Source of the DNA: an uncultured Clostridia bacterium
Lineage (GTDB): Bacteria; Bacillota; Clostridia; Christensenellales; Borkfalkiaceae
Reading direction: 5' to 3'
Assembly (NCBI GenBank): GCA_949283125.1
Contig: CASDRK010000002.1
Span: 156,610 to 220,609 of the forward strand
DNA: 64,000 bases
Shown: one piece after another, positions 43,801-50,625 of the stretch
Layout: the number at the start of each line of letters is the position of its first letter
How positions within the stretch are numbered: the stretch's first letter is position 1
Program-made: the position numbers and the translations under genes
Notes under the pieces: model-generated
Seen by the model: the letters and a program-made list of their open reading frames with translations, nothing else
Told to the model about the DNA's origin: nothing
Databases searched by the model: none

Positions 43801-46800
43801 TTTACAACTGCATAAACGGCGTTTGTGTCGCCTGTTACGGTAAACGTGAAGGCATTATCCGCACCCTGGGTGTTGATGACCTTGCCCGTCATGCCGGACA
43901 CGGAGTTCTGATAATAAACTCCCGCGGCTACGGTGTATATGCCCACAACTACCTCCTGCGTCGTCTTTGTGCTTTCGGCGGCGCCGCAGTTGGCTATAAA
44001 GTAATCGTAATCGAATACAAGTTCGTTGGCAACGGGATCGTCGCCGGGCTGGGTCTTATCGTTTACCGTGACTGTGCAGGAGGCCGTTTTGGAGCCGTCG
44101 AGCGTGGTTACGGTGATGACGGCGGTGCCCGCCTTGAGGGCGGTGACTTTGCCGCTCTGATCCACGCTTGCCACGGCGGAGTTGCCCGACTGCCACGAAA
44201 CGGATTTTTCGGTTGCGTTGTCGGGAGCGACGGTTGCCGTGAGCGTTATGCTGTCGCCGACAGTCAGGGTTGCGGAAGTGCGGTTGAGCGTTACGCCCGT
44301 GACGGCTACCGTCTGCGAAGGCTGCTCGTAGCCGCATTCCATGCACTTGCCGTTTGAATAGGTGTGTTCGGCTTCAGCGCCCTTTGCGGTGCAGCCGTTC
44401 ACCGTGCACGCGTGCCAGTGGGTGAGGGAATTGTGCGACCACTCCTCCGCCCACACGTGCTCGTGCGTGTCGGGTCCGGGCGTGTCGCCGCCGAGGGGCG
44501 AAAGAACTATTGCATACAAGTTCATCGAATCGCCCTTGGTTATGGTGTAGGCAGTGCCCGCAGCGAGTTCGACCGTAACGGTGCCGTCAGAGCCGACGGT
44601 CATCTTTTCGCCGTTGATTGTTATCGATTTTCCGGGAGCGTCGAGATAGAGCGTCATCGTCATATCCTCGCCCGGGGTAAACGATATTTTGGTGCTGCTC
44701 TCCATCTTGAGGCAAACGTTGTAAGTAGTGCCGCCTACGTTCATCGACCCCTTGCTGTCGGAGGGATTGCCCGTTATGGTAACGCCGCTGACGACGGTAT
44801 TGCTGTAGGCTCCGCCCATTTCGAACGTGATGAGAGTGGAGCCCTCAACTATCGAACCGCCGCCGGGCTGGTCTTCGCCGCCCTGCTCGCCGCCGCCTGG
44901 TTCGTCGCCGCCGCCGGGATTGACGACCGACGCGCCCGCGCCGCGGACTTCGAGAAGCGAACTTTCGTAATTGGTGATGGCTTGCTTAAGCTCGGGGATA
45001 ACGGCGTAGTTGCCGTCTTCGGTGGCGTCGTCGAAATCCCACTTGAAGTCGCCGCCCTGAACGCGGCCGGCATACTGCTCTACCTTGGCCTTGGCCACTT
45101 CGGCGGTGTCCACTTCGTATTCGTAGAAGTCGGAAGCCGTGTCGAAGTTGTTGTAGGTGGTGCCGCCCTGCTTGGTCTTGACGGAGGAAGGGACCTGCTC
45201 GTCGCGCGAGGTAGCTTCGTACACGTCAAATTCGGTGTTGTTTTGCTGCCATGTGACGAGATGGACCGTGCCGCTGCCGGCAAACATGTTGCCGTAGGAC
45301 TTGATTATGCCGCCGTCCTCGCCTGAGAAGGTGCCTTCGCCGCCGGCAATGTCGGTGCCCTGCATGGAGGACATCATGGGCTTCTGGTCGGCTTCGGAGC
45401 GGAAGTAGTTGTTTTCCACAAACGCGCTCGCGCCCATGGTCACGCCCACGCCGTACTTGGCGTTGCCGTCGAAATAGTTGTTGAAGATATGCACCGTGCA
45501 GGTACGTATTCTGGGATGACGGGAGTCGGAATGGTCGTACCAGTTGTGGTGATAGGTGATGTAATTGGACGTCTCCTCGCTCTTCATGCCCTGAAGGTTG
45601 CTCTTGCCGCTGTCCCAGAAGTGGTTGTACGAGTGGGTTACGTAGGTAGACGTCTTTGTGTCGAGAGCGCCGTCGCCCTTTACCTGGTCGGCGTCCGAAC
45701 CGGCGTGGCCGTAGAAGAGGTCGCAGTTGTGCACCCAGACGTGGTCGTTGTTCTGCTGGAGACCGATGTTGTCGCCCTCGCCGCTGTCGCAGTTCATGAA
45801 GCCGAGGTTTCTCACTTCGACGTTGGAGGAATTCTTTATGCGCAGACCCCAGCCGTTGGCGGTGGCGTCCTTGCCTATACCTTCAAAAGTTATGCCGTTC
45901 GAACAGCCGTCGATGACTATGTCGCCCTTATCCATGACAGCAAAGTCGGTTATGTTGCCAACAAAGCGCACGCACAGCGGGCGGTTGTCTTTGCCCTTTT
46001 TGAAGCCGTTTATTATGTTCTGCAAACCTACGCAGGGATTGCTTGTTGCTCCCGTTACTTCGAGAGAAATGCTGTCCTTGTTGGCAGGCGTTATGTACAG
46101 TACTACAGCATTGGCTTTAAGCGTGCCGTCCTCGTTGTATGCGCCCGAAGAGGTGCCGTTGACGAAGGCGTAGCCGTAGCGTTCGTGAGCCTTTACGGTG
46201 AGCGCGGCCGTTGTGGAAGCGGAAGACGCGATCTCTGCGCCCGTCTCGTCGACGGCGGCCACCTTTATGAGGTACTGACCCGCGGAAAGACCGATGGCGT
46301 CGGCCCTGAAGTAGTTGCCGCTTTCGCCGCTGTATTTGCGGACGAGGGGCTGATCGAGCTGCGTCCAGTCGGTTGCGCCCGACTTCTGATAATATACGTT
46401 GTACCAGTCGGCGCCTTCAAGCTCGTTCCACTCTGCGTAGGCGCTTTCGAGGTCGCCCGCGGCGAGGGTTATCTGCACCGCGCCCTCTACGGGTTCGACG
46501 GGCAGAGCGGGGATGACCTTGCTGTCAAGCACGTAATGGCAGACGGTGCACTGAAGCTCCGAAAGGCCGTCCTTGCCGATCTGGGCCTCGGTGACAGTCA
46601 CCCAGCTGCCCGCGTCGTGAGCAGCGATATCGCTCTTTTCGGCGCAGCCGTCCACCGTGCAGGCGTGCCAGTGGTTGGTCGCATCGCTCGACCACCCGGT
46701 TGCCCAGCTGTGAGTGTGTTCGGGCTGGCCCGTGGCGGGTATGGTCTCTTCGTGGCGGTGGCCGCAGACCGAGCAGGTCTGAACCTTTAAGCCTTCATCG

Positions 46801-49412
46801 GTTGCGGTGGGCTCCTCTTCGGTTACCCATTCGCCGTATGTATGAGCCGACTTGCTGTCTTCATCTATCGCGCCGCAGACCGAGCATACGTGCCAGTGGG
46901 CGGTGTCGTCCGTAGTCCACGCCGTTTCGGGGGTGTGGCCGGAGGCCGCTATTGCTTCCGTCCTTTTCGCGCCGCACTCGCAGGTGTAGGTCTCTACGCC
47001 GTCCTCGGTGCATGTGGGCTGCTTGGTGACTTCGCCTTCGTCCCACTCGTGGGCGGCTTGGTCTTTCTTGTCGCCGCACACGGTGCATTCGTGCCAGTGG
47101 TTGGTTTCGTCCTTGGACCACTCGGTCGCATATTTGTGGCCGGAGGCCGCTATTGCTTCCGTCCTTTTCGCGCCGCACTCGCAGGTGTAGGTCTTTTCGC
47201 CGTCCTCGGTGCAGGTCGCGGGCTTGGTCACTACGCCGCTGCCCCATGCGTGGCCTGCAATGTCGGTCTTGGCATGGCAGACGGTGCACTCGTGCCAGTG
47301 ATTTGTTTCGTCCTTGGACCAGACTTCGGCATAGTCGTGACCTTGCGCTTCTATGACTTCGGTCTTTGTCTGTCCGCATACCGAGCAGGTGTAGGTCTTT
47401 ACGCCCTCTTCGGTGCAGGTGGGCTGCTTGGTCACTACGCCTTCGTTCCAGTCGTGGGCGGTTTGGTCTTTCCTGTCGCCGCACACGGTGCATTCGTACC
47501 AGTGGTTGGTTTCGTCCTTGGACCAGACGGTCGCATATTTGTGGCCGGAGGCCGCTATTGCTTCCGTCTTGGTCGCGCCGCACTCGCAGGTGTAGGTCTT
47601 TTCGCCGGCCTCGGTGCAGGTCGCGGGTTTGGTCACTGCGCCGCTGCCCCATGCATGGGCCGAAAGGTCGGCCTTATCGCCGCAGACGGTGCACTCGTGC
47701 CAGTGGCTGGTCTCGTCATTGGACCAGACTTCGGCATAGTCGTGGGCAATTTTTTCGATAGCTTCTGTTTTTTCATAGCCGCAGACGGTGCACTTATAGG
47801 TCATTACGCCCTCTTCGGTGCAGGTGGGCTGCTTGGTGACTGCGCCTTCGTCCCAGTAGTGGACGGCTTCGTTCACTCTTTCATCGCAACCCGAACATGC
47901 GTGCCAGTGATAGCCCGCGTCCGAAGCCCATTTCGTTTCATCTATATCATGCGTATGTCCGAGGACGGGGATGCTCTCCGTGACCTCGTAACCGCAGAGC
48001 GTGCAGGAGCGCTTGCGAAGGCCCTGCTCCGTTTCGGTGGCAGGATTGACGACTTGCCATTTGCCCCAGTTGTGGCTCTCCACGGCAGAGGTTGCGCCGC
48101 AGCCTTCGGCCGTGCACACGTGCCAGTGGCCGTTTGCGTCGGATTTATACTCTTCGCCCCATACGTGGTTGGTGGCGGGAACGGATCTCTCCTGCGTGTA
48201 ACCGCATTCGCAGGTGTACTTTTCTGTGCCGGCCTCAGTGCAGGTGGCGGGTTTGACGACCTGCCATTCGCCGTTATGCGGTGCGGGTGTGGAAGTTTCG
48301 TCGCAGCCGGGCTCGGCGCAGGGATGCCAGTGGCTTGTCGCGTCGTATTCCCAAGCGTCGGACAGGTCGTGCTGAGGGATGGTCTCCTTTTGCACATAGC
48401 CGCAGACTTCGCAGGTGTGCTGACGGGTGCCGGGCGAGGTCAAAGTGGCCTCCTCGGTTACCGTCCATGCGCCGTATTTGTGCGATTCGACGGTCGAAGT
48501 TGCCGTGCAGTTTTTGCACTGATGCCAGTGGCCGGTTGCGTCGGATTCATACTCCTCGCCCCATACGTGGTTGGCTGCGGGGATGCTTTCGGTTTTGGTC
48601 GCACCGCACTTGCAGGTATAGGTCTTTTCGCCTTGCTCCGTGCAGGTGGGCTGTTTTGTAACTTCCGCATTGTCCCAGGTATGCGCTTCGGGCTCGGAAG
48701 TTTCGTCGCAGCCGGGCTCGGCGCAGGGATGCCAGTGGCTTGTCGCGTCGTATTCCCAAGCGTCGGACAGGTCGTGCTGAGGGATGGTCTCCTCCTGCAC
48801 ATAGCCGCACTCTTTGCAGGTGCGCTGACGGGTGCCGGGCGAGGTCAAAGTGGCCTCCTCGGTTACCGTCCATGCGCCGTAGTCATGCGATTCGACGGTC
48901 GAAGTTGCCGTGCAGTTTTTGCACTGATGCCAGTGGCCGTTTGCGTCCGACTCGTATTCGTCCGCCCAGCTGTGGGCGAGAACGGATATGCTTTCCTCTG
49001 CTTCATAGCCGCAGAGGGTGCACTCCCTCGTGCGGATGCCCTCCTCGGTGCAGGTGGGGTCTTTTATCGTGGTCCACGCGCTCCATGCGTGGTCCTGCTC
49101 GGCCGTTACATCGTCGCAGCCGAGGCACTCCTGCCAGTGCTTCTGGGCGGTATGGTGCCACACATAATCGTGGACGTGCACGTCGCCGGGTTCTTCGCCG
49201 CCGGGTTCTTCACCGCCGGGTTCTTCGCCGCCGGGTTCTTCGCCGCCGGGTTCTTCGCCGCCGGGTTCTTCGCCGCCGGGAGGCGGCTGGTGCGTGCCCT
49301 GATCTTCGTTGATGTCGTCGTCATCGTCGCTCGGGGTGGCGCATGCCGACAGACACATTGACAGCGAAAGAATGACTGACAACGCTGCGGATAAAAACTT
49401 CCTCTTCTTCAT
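40815..49412 (-). CDS. Giant modular surface lipoprotein with CxxC repeats and two pectate lyase (PL1) domains
   Basis: This 2865-residue protein starts MKKRKFLSAALSVILSLSMC (lipobox LSAC) with GGGAG upstream. A PGGEE linker (residues about 46-75) leads to about 16 CxxC/HWH repeats (75-960; typical: WSKDETNHWHECTVCGDKKD and PTCTEEGVKTYTCSVCGQTK). Then come an Fn3-like module (970-1075), PL1 lyase 1 (1085-1490; DQVKGDGALDTK, SNLQGM, HHNWYDHSDSRHPRIR), a beta domain, a BIG2 domain (1697-1777), more CxxC repeats (1950-2200) and PL1 lyase 2 (2300-2730; CWIHNNVF, TNLVG, SRIPLTR). The catalytic Arg patterns are kept in both, so it should cleave pectin-type uronans at the cell surface. It ends at TAG, in frame with 373 more codons. 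Confidence 0.88.
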   Translation of the reverse strand: MKKRKFLSAALSVILSLSMCLSACATPSDDDDDINEDQGTHQPPPGGEEPGGEEPGGEEPGGEEPGGEEPGGEEPGDVHVHDYVWHHTAQKHWQECLGCDDVTAEQDHAWSAWTTIKDPTCTEEGIRTRECTLCGYEAEESISVLAHSWADEYESDANGHWHQCKNCTATSTVESHDYGAWTVTEEATLTSPGTRQRTCKECGYVQEETIPQHDLSDAWEYDATSHWHPCAEPGCDETSEPEAHTWDNAEVTKQPTCTEQGEKTYTCKCGATKTESIPAANHVWGEEYESDATGHWHQCKNCTATSTVESHKYGAWTVTEEATLTSPGTRQHTCEVCGYVQKETIPQHDLSDAWEYDATSHWHPCAEPGCDETSTPAPHNGEWQVVKPATCTEAGTEKYTCECGYTQERSVPATNHVWGEEYKSDANGHWHVCTAEGCGATSAVESHNWGKWQVVNPATETEQGLRKRSCTLCGYEVTESIPVLGHTHDIDETKWASDAGYHWHACSGCDERVNEAVHYWDEGAVTKQPTCTEEGVMTYKCTVCGYEKTEAIEKIAHDYAEVWSNDETSHWHECTVCGDKADLSAHAWGSGAVTKPATCTEAGEKTYTCECGATKTEAIAASGHKYATVWSKDETNHWYECTVCGDRKDQTAHDWNEGVVTKQPTCTEEGVKTYTCSVCGQTKTEVIEAQGHDYAEVWSKDETNHWHECTVCHAKTDIAGHAWGSGVVTKPATCTEDGEKTYTCECGAKRTEAIAASGHKYATEWSKDETNHWHECTVCGDKKDQAAHEWDEGEVTKQPTCTEDGVETYTCECGAKRTEAIAASGHTPETAWTTDDTAHWHVCSVCGAIDEDSKSAHTYGEWVTEEEPTATDEGLKVQTCSVCGHRHEETIPATGQPEHTHSWATGWSSDATNHWHACTVDGCAEKSDIAAHDAGSWVTVTEAQIGKDGLSELQCTVCHYVLDSKVIPALPVEPVEGAVQITLAAGDLESAYAEWNELEGADWYNVYYQKSGATDWTQLDQPLVRKYSGESGNYFRADAIGLSAGQYLIKVAAVDETGAEIASSASTTAALTVKAHERYGYAFVNGTSSGAYNEDGTLKANAVVLYITPANKDSISLEVTGATSNPCVGLQNIINGFKKGKDNRPLCVRFVGNITDFAVMDKGDIVIDGCSNGITFEGIGKDATANGWGLRIKNSSNVEVRNLGFMNCDSGEGDNIGLQQNNDHVWVHNCDLFYGHAGSDADQVKGDGALDTKTSTYVTHSYNHFWDSGKSNLQGMKSEETSNYITYHHNWYDHSDSRHPRIRTCTVHIFNNYFDGNAKYGVGVTMGASAFVENNYFRSEADQKPMMSSMQGTDIAGGEGTFSGEDGGIIKSYGNMFAGSGTVHLVTWQQNNTEFDVYEATSRDEQVPSSVKTKQGGTTYNNFDTASDFYEYEVDTAEVAKAKVEQYAGRVQGGDFKWDFDDATEDGNYAVIPELKQAITNYESSLLEVRGAGASVVNPGGGDEPGGGEQGGEDQPGGGSIVEGSTLITFEMGGAYSNTVVSGVTITGNPSDSKGSMNVGGTTYNVCLKMESSTKISFTPGEDMTMTLYLDAPGKSITINGEKMTVGSDGTVTVELAAGTAYTITKGDSMNLYAIVLSPLGGDTPGPDTHEHVWAEEWSHNSLTHWHACTVNGCTAKGAEAEHTYSNGKCMECGYEQPSQTVAVTGVTLNRTSATLTVGDSITLTATVAPDNATEKSVSWQSGNSAVASVDQSGKVTALKAGTAVITVTTLDGSKTASCTVTVNDKTQPGDDPVANELVFDYDYFIANCGAAESTKTTQEVVVGIYTVAAGVYYQNSVSGMTGKVINTQGADNAFTFTVTGDTNAVYAVVKGASSDNTVLKSVVLKRVDPASGEVLQTITISEDLASGATVTINQKDLPAGTWILDAEKSVRVAQLKVTEYTAPHECTLTPVAERKEPTCTEAGNIAYWQCTDPDCGKYYSDAEGKTQITLEGTVIPAKGHAKSAAWSYDGTGHWHACLNDGCAEKLEFAAHDTAGANGTCSVCGYKEGHAHSARKVAIEGACQGAVLTEYYLCDGCGAMFRDEACTQALSADDVAAMSAHTIEHHAAVVPGCTQPGNKEYWHCTACDNYYSDSAAQNQTSLVDLEIAANGHTFANYVSTATEHYKTCSVCGAVDESTRGAHTFVDAGGNKQECSVCHYEIDLAAIQNIDSYGAYNESMYVVLKTDNAAGITASYNVSGDATSYSVPQEQIRVVDGKVRIDVVGVSAGTYDMSIGLGSVTVPVEGIQVEAYDRTGYAHFGYDKGIGAYDNDGTLKDGALVIYLTDENKNDITNSAYVYDEATNSYAKVSAADMQKYFHPSGTSYSIGYFLNNRNYTTGAGRLGGGIDNYGLKAACDDYGSVAIRVIGSVNAEDASDGAVSLIDGLTAYDSTANAGSVGDNGRMARIVNAYNLTIEGIGEDAEIYGWGVHFIANDKGVGMDGTAWGESFEVRNVTFDHYPEDAIGMEGVQEGSVITVPVQRCWIHNNVFMPGYASNPAESDKAEGDGSCDFKRGYYLTFDYNYLYGCHKTNLVGSSDSSLQYNLTYHHNWWHNCGSRIPLTRQANVHFYNNYVSVDANYDGEISYVMSPRANCYIFAEGNYFDGCKNIISGSGGTVKFYNNTFYACYDDIPSQTATRDEKVSSNCAYNGVSYSSFETNSSLFYDAEGLLATDSATARKVVMENAGVNGFGYETAPGMNEINPQSALSIPEGGLTIDLSQVGKSSNVQYVNGVAFTNITGTSSGTVKGKGQLATFTISGGAVVTISCSGSGAAAGELIGADGTLYAGKINGTVTVELGSGTYVLASGIKDKELTISSISFEDTGASS
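48291..48950 (-). repeat. Recent 405-bp tandem duplication inside the giant gene
   Basis: The 98 bases from 48291 recur unchanged at 48696, and similarity continues for about 250 bases. The offset is 405 bp, exactly 135 codons, so a block of CxxC repeats was duplicated in frame. Confidence 0.75.
49186..49280 (-). repeat. Six 15-bp tandem repeats encoding PGGEE
   Basis: Six copies of ccgggttcttcgccg (plus strand; one with a single change) run from 49186 to 49275 with a partial seventh. The unit is five codons, so copy-number change alters linker length without a frameshift. Confidence 0.9.
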
Positions 49413-49574
49413 TCTATGTTTTCTCCCTAACATATAAAATAAATATTGCCCGGGTGTGTGCGCACCCTCAATTGATTTTGCTTTTGCGCGCCGCCTGCGC
49501 GGAAAACGCGTCCGGCGGCTTTGACGCACGTCGGCATTGCGGCGGAGACCCGCCAAAGGGCCGGTAGCCTTTGT

Positions 49575-49614
49575 TATCCGTTGCCTGCGGCAACGGATAG
49601 AGGGATATCCCTCT
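49575..49614 (-). repeat. Shared two-hairpin leader element, copy B
   Basis: An 11-bp stem (49575-49585 with 49589-49599, loop TGC) runs into the same 16-base palindrome as copy A (49599-49614). The loop-side GCC/GGC pairs are identical to copy A while the outer stem differs on both arms in a matching way. It is in the leader of the giant lyase gene. Confidence 0.7.
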
Positions 49615-49641
49615 GCTGCGCTTTTTTGACCCTGCACGCCG

Positions 49642-49727
49642 ACATTTTGTTTGCAGCTTTCGTAAACAAAATGTAATGTTGTTAAAAACTAAAACAAAAT
49701 GTTACAACAAAACAAAATTTTTCTCAA
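49642..49727 (-). promoter_or_regulatory. Promoter and repeated operator-like sites of the giant lyase gene
   Basis: On the minus strand, TTGAGA (49727-49722), 17 bases and TAACAT (49704-49699). The 11-base word ACATTTTGTTT occurs at 49642-49652 (plus) and, inverted, at 49664-49674 and 49692-49702. The last covers the -10 and the first two form an inverted pair, so a repressor could act here. Confidence 0.5.
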
Positions 49728-50058
49728 GGATAACACATAATTCTGTAAAAGTAAAGTAAATTAAAGGTAAAAAACAAAATTTATATCGTTACTTTTTTAT
49801 CGCTAAAAAACTATCGGATAGCCGTTGCAATTAGATTTTTTAACTATTTGGCAAACTTGTCGTGCGGGCGTCGCACCCGCCGCCGCCCGCACGATGTGCG
49901 CAATGTTAAATGTTAACATTCATCCCCGCCCGCGGCGCGCGTCCGTCCCCCGCGCGGACGGCGCGAGTGCCCCCTCCTTGCCGCCGCGGAGCATGCACCA
50001 ACCTTCGACCGCGGCGGGCGGCACGCGTCCCTTCGGCCGCCCGCCGGCCGTATCTTCC

Positions 50059-50155
50059 GACATTAAATAAATTTGCGGCCTTCAGGCAAATCGGCAACTA
50101 TCAAATAAGCCTGAAAACATTAAATAAGCCTGCCGACATCAAATTAATTTGCCGC
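50059..50155. repeat. Imperfect A+T-rich direct repeats
   Basis: Four related units, roughly ACATNAAATAAGCCTGCCG, lie near 50059, 50098, 50117 and 50136. No function is evident. Confidence 0.5.
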
Positions 50156-50332
50156 AGAGGATTTTTACCCGTCGGGGACTGTCTGCGCGCGCGGCCGGGC
50201 GCAGCCTGCCGGCGCGGCCGCGCGGAGAGAGCGCCGTTGCCGAACCAAGGAGCGCGGCGCATCACGGCGAGCCGCAAATCTGCAAAACGCAAGCGCACGG
50301 AGCGGCCGAGTTAAGGGACGATTTTATGCAAT

Positions 50333-50539
50333 TGTTGATAACTTTATACATCCCTTTACAAAAACAGCGCCTAAAAGGCGGAATTTGTACGAATTTTGTA
50401 TAATTTTCGCTCAATTGTTGATAACTTTTTCGCAAACATACATTTTTTATGCTTTGAACAGCCGCGGCTGTTGATAAGTTTTTGTGCATAACCGACCATG
50501 AACGCGGCGCGAAAGACGTTTTTTGCGCAGTTATCAACA
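50333..50539. repeat. Cluster of four TTATCAACA (DnaA-box-like) sites
   Basis: TGTTGATAA occurs at 50333-50341, 50416-50424 and 50469-50477, and TTATCAACA at 50531-50539. The first two share the longer word AATTGTTGATAACTTT. The 9-mer differs by one base from the DnaA consensus TTATCCACA. Confidence 0.55.
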
Positions 50540-50546
50540 AAATGAT

Positions 50547-50576
50547 GCGCGCCCGCAACAGGCATTGCGGGCGCGC
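50547..50576 (-). terminator. Terminator of sbcC
   Basis: Perfect 12-bp arms (50547-50558 and 50565-50576) with ATCATTTTGTTG following on the minus strand. Confidence 0.65.
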
Positions 50577-50625
50577 CACAAGTTTATGCACGAAGCGTGA
50601 ATACCGCGGCCGGGGCAGACTTTTT

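Larger units (their letters stand above)
49413..50625. other. 1.2-kb non-coding region between the giant gene and sbcC
   Basis: No trusted coding frame is present. From left to right it holds the giant gene's leader with the shared hairpin element (49575-49614), three ACATTTTGTTT repeats and a promoter (49642-49727), an A+T-rich stretch, a GC hairpin near 49859-49897, imperfect 20-base repeats (50059-50155), four TTATCAACA boxes (50333-50539) and the sbcC terminator. Confidence 0.6.

Noticed and set aside
49186-49280. CRISPR-like short repeats
   Set aside because: The 15-bp units are contiguous without spacers and encode the PGGEE linker.
34207-49361. Very long open frames on the plus strand opposite the CxxC-repeat genes (34207-35850, 39741-42242, 46842-49361)
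   Set aside because: They mirror the repeats of the minus-strand genes, have no ribosome sites or recognisable domains, and arise from GC-rich, repeat-driven codon use.
50333-50539. A true chromosomal origin
   Set aside because: No dnaA/dnaN, no strand switch, and the rRNA at the right edge reads leftward, suggesting the origin lies beyond the right end; kept only as a DnaA-box-like cluster.
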